Shown piece after piece: positions 51,996-60,400 of a stretch of DNA of 64,000 nucleotides. The DNA is taken from positions 5,146,001 through 5,210,000 of the forward strand of contig OZ241870.1 of assembly GCA_965202875.1 (NCBI GenBank), in the 5' to 3' direction. How positions within the stretch are numbered: position 1 is the stretch's first letter; each line of letters starts with the position of its first letter. Both the position numbers and the translations under genes were made by a program. This DNA is from HK1 sp965202875 (lineage in GTDB: Bacteria > Pseudomonadota > Gammaproteobacteria > HK1). Below the pieces are notes generated by a model that saw only the letters and a list, made by a program, of their open reading frames with translations, was not told the DNA's origin and made no database searches.

Positions 51996-53465
51996 ATGAA
52001 ACAGACTCTGCAGCTCAGGCTGAGCCAGCATCTGGCCATGACGCCCCGGCTCCAGCAGGCCATCCGGCTGCTGCAGCTCTCCACCGTGGAACTGCACACC
52101 GAGGTCCAGGAAGCCCTCGACTCCAACCTCATGCTCGAGGTGGACGCCGAGGGCGGCGGCGCCGAGGCCGAGGCCCTCCCGGCCGACGTCCCCGGCGAGC
52201 TGGAGGGGGACGCCGAGGACACCGACGGCGCCGCCGCCGAGGCGGAGGTCGTCCTGGCCGGCATCCCCGGCGAGCTTGCGGTCGACAGCGTGTGGGCAGA
52301 CGTCTACGACTCCGCCCCGGGCGGCTTCAACCCGCCGGACGGAGACTTCAACGGCGCCGACCCCGACGCTCACCGCGCGCAGAACGAATCGCTGAAGGAC
52401 CATCTCCACTGGCAGATGTCCATGACGCGGTTCAGCGACACCGAGCGGGTCGTCGGAGCCGCGATCATCGACGCCGTCAACGACGACGGCTATCTCGAGC
52501 TCACCCTCGAAGACATCCGGCAAAGCCTCGATCCCCGGTGCCTGGCCCTGGAAGGAGTCGAGGCGGTGCTGCAGCGGATCCAGAGCTTCGATCCCCCCGG
52601 GGTCGCGGCGCGCGGCCTCGACGAATGTCTCGCTCTCCAGTTGCGCCGGCTCCCCGGCGACACCGAATGGCGCGATGTCGCGCTCGCCGTGGTGACCGGG
52701 CATCTCCGGACGCTTGCGTCCAGGGATTATCCGCGGCTCATGCGGGTGTTCGGCATCGGGAAAGACGAACTCCAGGGCGTCGTCGATCTGATTCGATCCC
52801 TCTCGCCGCGCCCCGGTTCCGCCGTCGCGTCCCCGGCGACGGAATACGTGGTCCCCGACATCTTCGTGCACAGGGAGCGGGGCGTGTGGCAGGTCACGCC
52901 GAACCTGGAGGCGTTCCCGAAACTTCGTATCAACGCGCACTACGCGAGCCTCATCCGGCGGGCGGACGACAGCGCGGACAACAACACCCTGAAAAACCAT
53001 CTGCAGGAGGCGCGCTGGTTCATCAAGAGCCTCCGCAACCGCCGCGAGACGCTGCTGAAGGTGGCGGCCTGCATCGTGGAGCGCCAGAAGGGGTTTCTCG
53101 AACGGGGCGAGGAAGCCATGAAGCCGATGGTGCTCGCGGACGTGGCGGCGGCCGTCGGCATGCACGAATCCACCATCTCACGGGTCACCACCCGGAAGTA
53201 CATGCATACGCCCCGGGGGGTCTTCGAGCTCAAGTATTTCTTCTCGAGCCCCGTCTACACGGTCTGCGGCTCGGAGGCTTCCGCGACCGCGGTCCGCGCG
53301 GTGCTCAGGAAGTTGATCGCGGCGGAAAATCCGTCCAGGCCGCTGAGCGACAACAAGCTTGCCGCGATCCTCTCCGAGCAGGGGATCAGGATCGCGCGGC
53401 GCACCGTCGCGAAGTACCGCGAGTCGATGGCGATCCCCGCCTCGACCGATCGGAAGGCGCCTTGA
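51996..53465 (+). CDS. rpoN: RNA polymerase sigma-54 factor
   Basis: This 489-residue sigma factor recognises -24/-12 promoters with activator ATPases. It has the Gln/Leu-rich N-terminal activator-interacting region (LSQHLAMTPRLQQAIRLLQL), an acidic linker rich in Glu, Ala and Asp (about residues 50-120), the core-binding domain and the C-terminal RpoN box ARRTVAKYRE. The ATG at 51996 gives the conserved MKQTLQLRLSQ start. In many gammaproteobacteria lptB lies directly upstream; here lnt does. Confidence 0.96.
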   Translation: MKQTLQLRLSQHLAMTPRLQQAIRLLQLSTVELHTEVQEALDSNLMLEVDAEGGGAEAEALPADVPGELEGDAEDTDGAAAEAEVVLAGIPGELAVDSVWADVYDSAPGGFNPPDGDFNGADPDAHRAQNESLKDHLHWQMSMTRFSDTERVVGAAIIDAVNDDGYLELTLEDIRQSLDPRCLALEGVEAVLQRIQSFDPPGVAARGLDECLALQLRRLPGDTEWRDVALAVVTGHLRTLASRDYPRLMRVFGIGKDELQGVVDLIRSLSPRPGSAVASPATEYVVPDIFVHRERGVWQVTPNLEAFPKLRINAHYASLIRRADDSADNNTLKNHLQEARWFIKSLRNRRETLLKVAACIVERQKGFLERGEEAMKPMVLADVAAAVGMHESTISRVTTRKYMHTPRGVFELKYFFSSPVYTVCGSEASATAVRAVLRKLIAAENPSRPLSDNKLAAILSEQGIRIARRTVAKYRESMAIPASTDRKAP

Positions 53466-53552
53466 TTCCGTTTCTCTCCGGTGCCCCCCGCGATACGATG
53501 GCGTCGGCCGCGCCCGCCACCGGCCCCCGCAATTCCAGTGAGGAGACACACG

Positions 53553-53879
53553 ATGCAGATCAACCTGACGGGACATCACGTCGAGGTGACGCCGGCTCTG
53601 AGGGAATACGTCACCAGGAAGCTCGAGCGCGTCGCACGCCACTTCGATCACATATCGAACGTGCACGTGGTCCTGACCACCGAGAAGCAGTCCCGTCACA
53701 AGGCGGAAGCGACCCTGCACGTGGCGGGCGCCGACATCTTCGCCGACGCCTCGCACTCCGACATGTACGCCGCGATCGACACCCTCGCCGACCGGATTGA
53801 CAGGCAGGTACGCAGACACAAGGACAAGCGGACCGACCACCACCGCGCCGAAGGCGGTCTCAAGACGCAGTTCGGCTGA
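53553..53879 (+). CDS. hpf: Ribosome hibernation promoting factor (short form)
   Basis: This 108-residue protein is a short-form HPF/YfiA family member that binds the 30S subunit and promotes ribosome dimerisation or inactivation. It has the N-terminal INLTGHHVEVTPALREYVTR, LTTEKQSRHKAEATLHV and the basic HKDKRTDHHR tail region. The ATG at 53553 is preceded by AGGAG. It lies between rpoN and ptsN, as usual. Confidence 0.94.
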   Translation: MQINLTGHHVEVTPALREYVTRKLERVARHFDHISNVHVVLTTEKQSRHKAEATLHVAGADIFADASHSDMYAAIDTLADRIDRQVRRHKDKRTDHHRAEGGLKTQFG

Positions 53880-53965
53880 GCGTCGTGCCCGGGCTCCGCC
53901 GGGAACGCCACGCCCGGGCGTGTTCCGGAATCCCGGATCCCGTTTCGCCACGGCCAGGGAACGGA

Positions 53966-54430
53966 ATGGCAACACTGGAAGAGATCCTCGCTCCCGAGTG
54001 CGTATGCAGCGGCGTACCGGCGGCGAGCAAGAAGCGGACGCTCGAAATGCTGGGGGAGATCCTCGCGAACGCCGATCCGGGGCTGTCGGCGCGGACCGTC
54101 TTCGACCGGCTCGTCGCGCGCGAGCGCCTCGGCTCGACCGGGCTCGGAGAAGGTTGCGCCCTGCCTCACGCGCGCATCCCCGGCCTCGGCCGCGCCCTCG
54201 CGGCGTTTCTGCGGCTGGAGAAGGGGGTGGACTTCGACTCCCCCGATCACGAGCCTGTCGACATGGTCGTCGGACTGCTGGTTCCCGAGGAATCCACCGA
54301 CGAGCACCTGGAGATCCTCGCCGGGCTCGCCCGCATCCTCTCCGACGAATCGGTACGGGCGTCGGTGCGCTCGGTGGACGAGCCGGCGCGAATCTACGAA
54401 GCGCTGGTCCGCAACAACGTCTCCACCTGA
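53966..54430 (+). CDS. ptsN: Nitrogen regulatory PTS IIA protein
   Basis: This 154-residue EIIA-Ntr protein has the phosphorylatable histidine in GEGCALPHARIPGL and LRLEKGVDFDSPDHEPVDMV. It is normally phosphorylated by NPr and EI-Ntr and regulates nitrogen and potassium functions. The ATG at 53966 with AGGGAA upstream was chosen over an in-frame upstream extension. The downstream rapZ and npr genes of the standard cluster are absent here; pyk follows instead. Confidence 0.93.
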   Translation: MATLEEILAPECVCSGVPAASKKRTLEMLGEILANADPGLSARTVFDRLVARERLGSTGLGEGCALPHARIPGLGRALAAFLRLEKGVDFDSPDHEPVDMVVGLLVPEESTDEHLEILAGLARILSDESVRASVRSVDEPARIYEALVRNNVST

Positions 54431-54619
54431 GCCGGACGCGGCGCGAAGGGCGGTCGGCCGCCGCCGCATCGCCGGCGGCAGGGCGGGGACGACGCGCCAA
54501 CGTCCCGGACCCACCGGTCTGCAATCGTGTGGAGTGCACACGCGGGGCGGTCCGTGGCGTACCGTGGCCTGGAACGCCGGCGACGTTGCCGGGGCCCTCT
54601 CACCGGGGACGGATACTCC

Positions 54620-56068
54620 ATGCGAAGGCTGCGTTTTGCGAAGATCATCGCCACCCTCGGTCCCGCGACGTCGGCGCCCGAGACGATCCGCTCGCTGTTC
54701 GCCGCCGGGGTCGACGTGTTCCGGCTGAACTTGAGCCATGGCGACCACGACGGCCACCGGCGGCGCTTCGAGGCGGTCCGCGGGATCGAATCCGCGAGCG
54801 GACGCCCGATCGGGGTGCTGGCCGACCTGCAAGGGCCGAAGCTCCGGGTCGGAGCGTTCGACGGCGGGAGCACGATGCTGAAGGAAGGCGGGTCGTTCGT
54901 CCTCGATCTCGATCCCTCGCCCGGCGGCCCGGAGAGGGTCGCCCTTCCCCACCCGGAAGTCTTCACCGCCCTCAGACCGGGCACGAGCCTCCTCGTCAAC
55001 GACGGCAAGATCAGGCTGGAAGTCGAAATCTGCGGCGCAAACTTCGCCGGCACCCGCGTCAGGACCGGCGGGGAGATCTCCGATCACAAGGGCGTCAACA
55101 TCCCCGACGCGGTGCTCCCCATCTCCCCCCTGACCGACAAGGACCGCGAGGATCTCGAGCTGGGCCTGGACCTCGGCGCGGACTGGGTGGGGGCGTCGTT
55201 CGTCCAGCGCCCGCAGGATCTCCTCGTGCTGCGTGAAGCGATCGGGGGCCGCGCCGGGCTCGTGACGAAACTCGAGAAGCCGGCCGCACTCGATCGGCTT
55301 GAAGAGATCGTCGAGCTGTCCGACGTGATCATGATCGCACGGGGGGATCTCGGCGTGGAGCTGCCGCCCGAGGACGTCCCGAGCGTTTCGCGCCGGATCG
55401 TGCGCGCCTGCCGCAACGCGGGCAAACCGGTGATCGTGGCGACCCAGATGCTCGAGTCGATGATCTCGTCACCGGTGCCGACGAGAGCGGAGGCATCCGA
55501 CGTCGCGACCGCGATCTACGAAGGGGCCGACGCGGTGATGCTTTCGGGAGAGACCGCGGTAGGGCGCTACCCCGTCGAGGCCGTCGACATCATGCAGCGG
55601 ATCATCGCGCGGGTGGAGCGCGACCCGCATTACCGGGAACAGATCGACGCGACGCTCCCGGCGCCGAAGCCGACCGCGGCCGACGCGATCTCCGATGCGA
55701 TGCGGCGCATCGTGCAGACCCTCCCGGTGACCGCCGCGGTCACGTACACGAGCTCCGGGTCGAGCAGCCTGCGCGCGGCCCGCGAGCGGCCGGACTCACC
55801 CATCCTGAGCCTGACCCCCCACCTGAGCACCGCGCGCCGCCTCGCGCTGGTGTGGGGCATCCACTCCGTGCTGAGCGAAGACATCGACCGAGTGGAGGAG
55901 ATGGTGGACAAGGCCTGCCGCACCGCGCTGGCCGAAGGACTGGCGAGCACCGGCGACCGGCTCGTCATCATGGCCGGGATGCCCTTCGGGGTTTCGGGAA
56001 CCACGAACCTGCTCCGCATCGCGCGCGTGCCGTCTCCGGTGGGTACCGCATCGCGCGGGCCTCCCTGA
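54620..56068 (+). CDS. pyk: Pyruvate kinase
   Basis: This 482-residue enzyme converts phosphoenolpyruvate and ADP to pyruvate and ATP. It has KIIATLGPATSAPE, FRLNLSHGDHDGHRR, ADLQGPKLRVG, the active-site MIARGDLGVELPPED, ATQMLESMISSPVPTRAE and DAVMLSGETAVGRYP. The last 90 residues form the C-terminal domain. The ATG at 54620 gives the standard start; the open frame upstream has no similarity. Confidence 0.96.
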   Translation: MRRLRFAKIIATLGPATSAPETIRSLFAAGVDVFRLNLSHGDHDGHRRRFEAVRGIESASGRPIGVLADLQGPKLRVGAFDGGSTMLKEGGSFVLDLDPSPGGPERVALPHPEVFTALRPGTSLLVNDGKIRLEVEICGANFAGTRVRTGGEISDHKGVNIPDAVLPISPLTDKDREDLELGLDLGADWVGASFVQRPQDLLVLREAIGGRAGLVTKLEKPAALDRLEEIVELSDVIMIARGDLGVELPPEDVPSVSRRIVRACRNAGKPVIVATQMLESMISSPVPTRAEASDVATAIYEGADAVMLSGETAVGRYPVEAVDIMQRIIARVERDPHYREQIDATLPAPKPTAADAISDAMRRIVQTLPVTAAVTYTSSGSSSLRAARERPDSPILSLTPHLSTARRLALVWGIHSVLSEDIDRVEEMVDKACRTALAEGLASTGDRLVIMAGMPFGVSGTTNLLRIARVPSPVGTASRGPP

Positions 56069-56096
56069 CCGGATGCCGCTTGCACTGAACACCGAC

Positions 56097-56252
56097 TCAA
56101 TACAGGCCCAGCGCCGCCGCCGCCAGCGCGACGGCGGCCAGGATCGTGAACGCCAGCAGCACCTGCGAGACGTCGCGGTTGCGCCCGCGCAGCTCGAACG
56201 ACAGCCAGCCGAGCACGACGACCAGCGCGGCGAGGATGTAGACGACGCGCAT
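56097..56252 (-). CDS. Small double-helix membrane protein (51 aa)
   Basis: This ORF encodes 51 residues with two hydrophobic helices (VVYILAALVVVLGWLSF and VLLAFTILAAVALAAAALG) joined by the polar loop ELRGRNRDVSQ. It starts at the ATG ending at 56252 and lies between the convergent pyk and the same-strand dsbC gene, 34 bp after dsbC. I do not recognise it, but the helix-loop-helix pattern and clean start and stop make it credible. Confidence 0.55.
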   Translation of the reverse strand: MRVVYILAALVVVLGWLSFELRGRNRDVSQVLLAFTILAAVALAAAALGLY

Positions 56253-56286
56253 CCCGTGGGGTGTGTTCGGACCCGTACCGCCGCGC

Positions 56287-57012
56287 TCAGCCCGGCGCGC
56301 GCTCGTCGAGCATCTGCGCGAGATCCTCCGGCGGAACGTACCCCGGCACCAGCTCGCCGGATTCCAGGACGAGCGCCGGCGTCCCGGTCACGCCGGCCTC
56401 GAGGCCGATCTCGTAGTGCTCGCGGACCGGGTTGTCGCATCGGCGCGTCTCGATCGACCGGCCCATCTTCGCGTCACCGATCGCGGTGTGCGGATCCGGC
56501 GCGCACCACACCGATACCGTCTTGTCGTAGGTGGGCGAAGGAATGCCGGCCCGCGGGAACGCCATGTAGCGCACCTTGATGCCGAGCCGGTTGTAGTCGG
56601 CCATCTGCCGATGGAGCTGCACGCAGTACGGGCAATCGACGTCGGTGAAGACGGTGACGGTGTGCTTCACGGAGCCGGGCGCGAAGACGATCATGCCCGC
56701 TTCGTCGCTCCCGCCGACGGTCTCCGCACGCACGGCCTGCCGCGCCCGCTCGGTGACGTTGCGTTGCGTGTCGAGGTCCAGCAGGTCGCCACGCAGCATG
56801 TAGCGGCCGTCGCCGGAGAGATAGACGATGGTGGAGCCGAACCGGACCTCGTACAGCCCCGCGAGCGGTGTTTCGGCGACGTGGTCCGGCGCGCGATCCG
56901 GCCCCAGCGCTTCCAGCCGCGCGAAGAGCGCCGCCGGGACGTCGCCGTCGGCGTACACGGGCGCCAGTCCCGCGCAGAGCGACAGCGCCGTGAGGATGTT
57001 GGTCAATCGCAT
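56287..57012 (-). CDS. dsbC: Periplasmic disulfide isomerase DsbC
   Basis: This 241-residue protein has a signal peptide (LTNILTALSLCAGLAPVYA), an N-terminal dimerisation domain and a thioredoxin-like domain with the active site VDCPYCVQLHR. A second cysteine pair (WCAPDP and RRCDNP) matches the structural disulfide of DsbC. FPRAGIPSPTYDK and VTGTPALVLESGELVPGY, including the cis-proline, are typical. The ATG at 57012 is preceded by AGGAG. It would isomerise wrong disulfides in exported proteins. Confidence 0.93.
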   Translation of the reverse strand: MRLTNILTALSLCAGLAPVYADGDVPAALFARLEALGPDRAPDHVAETPLAGLYEVRFGSTIVYLSGDGRYMLRGDLLDLDTQRNVTERARQAVRAETVGGSDEAGMIVFAPGSVKHTVTVFTDVDCPYCVQLHRQMADYNRLGIKVRYMAFPRAGIPSPTYDKTVSVWCAPDPHTAIGDAKMGRSIETRRCDNPVREHYEIGLEAGVTGTPALVLESGELVPGYVPPEDLAQMLDERAPG

Positions 57013-57531
57013 CGAAGTTCTCCTTTGCCCCGGAGACGGGACGGCGTTGGAGGAAGCCGGCCGGGTGTTCGTTGCCGGGCCTGCCGGAGCGGAGACGCCC
57101 TTCCGGCTTCCCCGTGACACCTCCACTCTGACGTACGTCCAAGCCTGTACTCCGTTCAGCCCTTCGTCAACTCTCCCTTGCCGACAGGGGGATGCGCCGG
57201 GTCTGGAGATGGGCAGGCGGATGCCCGTCGGCGGGGTGTTCGTGACCCCGCGCGCGGGTGTGGCGTGGTCGAGGGTCGATGTGGGAGGGTTCCGGGACAT
57301 GGAGAGTGCCGGCGCCCCGCACTTGCGGGCGCGGGCGTCGGCGGAGGAGGCGCGCAGCACGAAGGGACGTTTGGGGGTGGCCGCTTCCGATGGCCATCCA
57401 CTCCGCGATGCGGTTCTGCCAGGCTTCTCCATCAGGCTCGGGACAAACCGAGGGGAGGCGCAATCCTGATTCCGCCCTCGACTCGGGCATACTCACGGGA
57501 GCAACGGCTCACGGAGGGCGGAAGAGTGCGC
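57013..57531. other. dsbC-coxL divergent spacer holding an autotransporter remnant
   Basis: Apart from the autotransporter-like fragment at 57188-57393, this 519-bp stretch shows no gene. Promoters for the divergent dsbC and coxL genes must lie here; GGCATACT at 57487-57494 is a weak -10-like match before coxL. Confidence 0.5.
57188..57393 (+). pseudogene. Fragment of an autotransporter beta-domain gene
   Basis: The plus strand reads GRRMPVGGVFVTPRAGVAWS, RVDVGGFRDMESAGAP and then ARSTKGRLGVAAS, which follows the pattern of autotransporter beta-barrels (strand with TPRAGLAWSRV, GF..SGA turn, TGRLGV strand). There is no start or signal. The terminal strands of the same kind of barrel are found at 60111-60221, beyond coxL, suggesting that one gene was split or eroded around coxL. 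Confidence 0.6.
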
Positions 57532-60207
57532 ATGTCCACCGGGATCGGGGCCCGCGTCCCCCGCAAGGAGGACGCCCGGCATCTGGCCGGCAAGGCGCGG
57601 TTCGTGGGCGACCTCTCCTTCCCCGGGCTGTGGGAGGTCGCGTTCGTGCGCAGCCCCCTTGCGCACGCCCGCATCCGCTCGATCACCGTCCCCGAGCGCT
57701 GCGCGGGCCGCGTGTTCACCGCGGAGGACATGGAAGGCGTGCGCCCGATCCGGGCCGAATCCAGCCTCCCCACCTACAAGCCCTCCGACTACCCGCCGCT
57801 CGCCCGCGGCAAGGTGCGCTTCGCGGGGGAGTGCGTGGCGCTGTGCATCGCCCCGACCCGGGCCGAGGCCGAGGACGTCGCGGAGGAAGTCGTGCTCGAC
57901 CTCGAGCCCCTGCCCGCGGTCACCGACAGCCTCGCCGCTCGCCGGCCCGACGCCCCGCGCGTGCACGACGAGTGGGACGACAACCTCTTCCTCACCACCT
58001 TCGTGGACGGCGACGTCGCGTCGGTGAAGCAGCGTGCCGCGGTCGTCGTCGAGCGCGAGTACCGCACCGCCCGCCAGTGCATGGCGCCGATGGAGGGCAA
58101 GGCGGTGCTCGCCCGCCACGACGAGCGCAAGGGGCAGCTCGTCGTCTACACCTCCACCCAGGTGCCGCACCTCATCCGCACCGGGCTCTCGCAGCTCCTG
58201 GGGCTCGACCAGGCGGACGTGCGGGTCGTCGCGCCCGACGTGGGCGGCGGCTTCGGCTACAAGTGCGTGCTGCAACCGGAGGAGATCTCGGTGTCGTGGG
58301 CGGCGATGCGCACCGGCCGGCCGCTGCGCTGGGTCGAGGACCGGCGTGAGCACCTGACCGCCGGGGCCAACACCCGCCAGCACCACTACCGGCTGACCGC
58401 CTGCGCCGACGAACGCGGGCGCCTGCTGGCGGTGGACGCGGAGATCACGGTGGACGTGGGCGCGTACTCGGTGTGGCCGTTCACCGCCTGCCTCGAAGCC
58501 GCCCAGGCCGGCGGCAACCTGCCGGGGCCCTACGCCTTCGACGTCTACCGCTGCAAGACCTACTCCGTCGCCACCAACAAGCCCGGCTTCACGCCCTACC
58601 GCGGGGTCGCGCGCCCGGGGGTGTGCTTCGCGATGGAGCTCACCATCGACGCGATCGCACGCGCGGTCGGGCGCGAGCCGGCGGACGTGCGGGCGGAAAA
58701 CCTCGTGCCGGCGGACGCGATGCCCTACACCAACGTCACCGGCAAACAATACGACAGCGGCGACTACCCGGCCAGCGTGGCCGGGGCGCGGCGCATGATC
58801 GGGCTGGAAGCCATCCGTGCGCGCCAGGGTCGCTCCGGGCCGGCGCCCGAGCGGGCGGATCGGCTCGATGACGGACGCGGACGCCCAGGCGACTTCCAGC
58901 GGTTTCCCGAGCAGACCGAACAGCGTGACGCCGTGCCTGCCCGGCCGGACGAGTCCCGGCCGCTTCCCGAGCGGGCGGACCCACTCGATACCGTCCATGC
59001 ACGGCAGGGCGACCCCCGACCGCTTCCCGAAAGAGCGAAACAGCCCGATCCCGCCCACGCCCGCCGGGGCTCGCCGGAGCCGGACGGCCGGCTCATCGGG
59101 GTCGGCTTCTCGACCTTCACCGAGCAGACCGCGCACGGCACCCGGGTCTTCGGCGCCTGGGGCCTGCCGCTCGTGCCCGGCTACGAGCAGGCCACGGTGA
59201 AGCTCGCGCCGAGCGGCGCGGTGGAGGTCCGCTCGGGCAACCACTCCTTCGGCCAGGGGCTGGAGACCACGCTCGCCCAGGTCGCCAGCGAGCAGCTCGG
59301 CATCGGCGTCGACCGCATCCGGGTGACGATGGGCGACACCGGCGAGACCCCCTACTCCACCGGCGCCTACGCCTCGCGGGGCATGGTGATGGCCGGCGGC
59401 GCGGTGTCGAAGGCGGCGGAATCGCTGGCCGGGCGCATCCGCAAGCACGCGGCGCACCTGCTCCAGACCGGCCCCGACCGCGTATCGCTCTCCGGCGGGC
59501 GGGCGAACGCGGCCGGCGGGGCAAGCGTCTCCTTCGAGGACGTCGCGCGCGCCTGGTACCTCCGCCCCGACCAGCTTCCCGACGACGTGGACACCCGGGG
59601 GCTCGAAGTCACCGAGGGCTACAAGCCCGAAGTGGACACCGGCGTCTTCACCTACGCGACGCACGCCGCGGTGGTGGCGGTGGACCCGGCCACCGGCGCG
59701 GTGGAGATCCTCGACTACGTGCTGTTCGAGGACTGCGGGCGGCGCGTCAATCCGATGATCCTGGAAGGACAGTCCTACGGCGGCGCCGCGCAGGGCATCG
59801 GCACCGCGCTCTTCGAGGAGAGCCTCTACGACGAGAACGGCCAGCCCCTGACCTCGACCTTCGCGGACTACGTGGTGCCGGGGCCGGTCGAGCTGCCCGC
59901 GATGCGGATCGAGCACACGGAGTCGCTCTCGCCCTACACCCGCCACGGCATCAAGGGGATCGGCGAAGGCGCGGCCATCGCCCCCGCCGGTGCGGTGGTC
60001 AACGCGATCAACGACGCCCTCGAGCCCCTGAACGTGGAGATCGACGAGATCCCGGCCACCCCGCGCCGGATCCTTGCGGCGATCCTCAAGGCGAAGGCAT
60101 CGGGGGAGGGGTGTTCGATGTGGGTGAGGACACCTTGCTGCGGGCCACGGCCGGCTACGAGAGGAGCGGGAGCGGGACGAACGAGTACGGCGTCGGGGTG
60201 GTGTTGA
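57532..60207 (+). CDS. Xanthine dehydrogenase/CO dehydrogenase family molybdenum-binding subunit (CoxL-like)
   Basis: This 891-residue protein is a large subunit of the molybdenum hydroxylase family. It has the N-terminal GARVPRKEDARHLAGKARFV, the cofactor motif VAPDVGGGFGYK, the active-site loop region TPYRGVARPGVC, and the C-terminal HGIKGIGEGAAIAPAGAVVN with the catalytic Glu. The loop lacks the Cys of true form I CO dehydrogenases (AYRCSFR), so CO oxidation is doubtful. Residues about 430-515 are a tandem-repeat insert. The last 30 residues after AAILKAKASGEG run out of frame through an autotransporter remnant. No small or FAD subunit gene is adjacent. Confidence 0.85.
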   Translation: MSTGIGARVPRKEDARHLAGKARFVGDLSFPGLWEVAFVRSPLAHARIRSITVPERCAGRVFTAEDMEGVRPIRAESSLPTYKPSDYPPLARGKVRFAGECVALCIAPTRAEAEDVAEEVVLDLEPLPAVTDSLAARRPDAPRVHDEWDDNLFLTTFVDGDVASVKQRAAVVVEREYRTARQCMAPMEGKAVLARHDERKGQLVVYTSTQVPHLIRTGLSQLLGLDQADVRVVAPDVGGGFGYKCVLQPEEISVSWAAMRTGRPLRWVEDRREHLTAGANTRQHHYRLTACADERGRLLAVDAEITVDVGAYSVWPFTACLEAAQAGGNLPGPYAFDVYRCKTYSVATNKPGFTPYRGVARPGVCFAMELTIDAIARAVGREPADVRAENLVPADAMPYTNVTGKQYDSGDYPASVAGARRMIGLEAIRARQGRSGPAPERADRLDDGRGRPGDFQRFPEQTEQRDAVPARPDESRPLPERADPLDTVHARQGDPRPLPERAKQPDPAHARRGSPEPDGRLIGVGFSTFTEQTAHGTRVFGAWGLPLVPGYEQATVKLAPSGAVEVRSGNHSFGQGLETTLAQVASEQLGIGVDRIRVTMGDTGETPYSTGAYASRGMVMAGGAVSKAAESLAGRIRKHAAHLLQTGPDRVSLSGGRANAAGGASVSFEDVARAWYLRPDQLPDDVDTRGLEVTEGYKPEVDTGVFTYATHAAVVAVDPATGAVEILDYVLFEDCGRRVNPMILEGQSYGGAAQGIGTALFEESLYDENGQPLTSTFADYVVPGPVELPAMRIEHTESLSPYTRHGIKGIGEGAAIAPAGAVVNAINDALEPLNVEIDEIPATPRRILAAILKAKASGEGCSMWVRTPCCGPRPATRGAGAGRTSTASGWC
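58820..59085 (+). repeat. In-frame minisatellite inside the CoxL-like gene (about four 60-bp units)
   Basis: Successive units read RQGRSGPAPERADRLD, RPGDFQRFPEQTEQRD, RPDESRPLPERADPLD and RQGDPRPLPERAKQPD, with a final partial ARRGSPEPDG. The period is about 60 bp and the copies have diverged. The insert lies between the conserved GARRMIGLEAIRARQ and RLIGVGFSTFTEQTAHGT blocks, which are normally close together. Confidence 0.85.
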
Positions 60208-60221
60208 ACATGCGCTTCTAG
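60111..60221 (+). pseudogene. C-terminal remnant of an autotransporter beta-barrel
   Basis: This frame reads VFDVGEDTLLRATAGYERSG, SGTNEYGVGVVLNMRF and a stop. This is the standard last strands of an autotransporter or outer-membrane barrel with the required terminal Phe. It overlaps the out-of-frame 3' tail of the CoxL-like gene and is followed by a good terminator. It has no start of its own. Confidence 0.75.
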
Positions 60222-60245
60222 GCAGGGATTGGAAGCGGTCTCCGG

Positions 60246-60278
60246 GCGCGCGGGCTTCATCGGCCCGCGCGCTTTTTT
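60246..60278 (+). terminator. Rho-independent terminator
   Basis: GCGCGCGGGC and GCCCGCGCGC form a perfect 10-bp stem with a 7-base loop (TTCATCG), followed directly by six T residues. It would end transcription of the CoxL-like gene and originally perhaps of the autotransporter gene. It is the only clear terminator of this type that I found in the window. Confidence 0.9.
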
Positions 60279-60282
60279 GTGT

Positions 60283-60370
60283 GCACGGGGATCTCCCGGC
60301 TCCTGGGGCTCGACCAGGCGGACGTGCGGGTCGTCGCCCCGGACGCGGGCGTCGGCTTCGGCTGCAGATG
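60283..60370 (+). pseudogene. Displaced internal fragment of the CoxL-like gene
   Basis: This segment reads RLLGLDQADVRVVAPDAGVG and FGCRC, nearly identical to QLLGLDQADVRVVAPDVGGG and FGYKC encoded at 58191-58265. It is in direct orientation, just after the terminator, about 2.1 kb from its source. It has no start or stop of its own. Confidence 0.88.
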
Positions 60371-60400
60371 CCGCCGCTGGATCCTGCCGGTCGATCCCGC

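Noticed and set aside
57532..60207. Calling the CoxL-like protein a true CO dehydrogenase
   Set aside because: The active-site loop reads PYRGVARPG rather than the AYRCSFR of form I enzymes, and no adjacent medium or small subunit gene is present.
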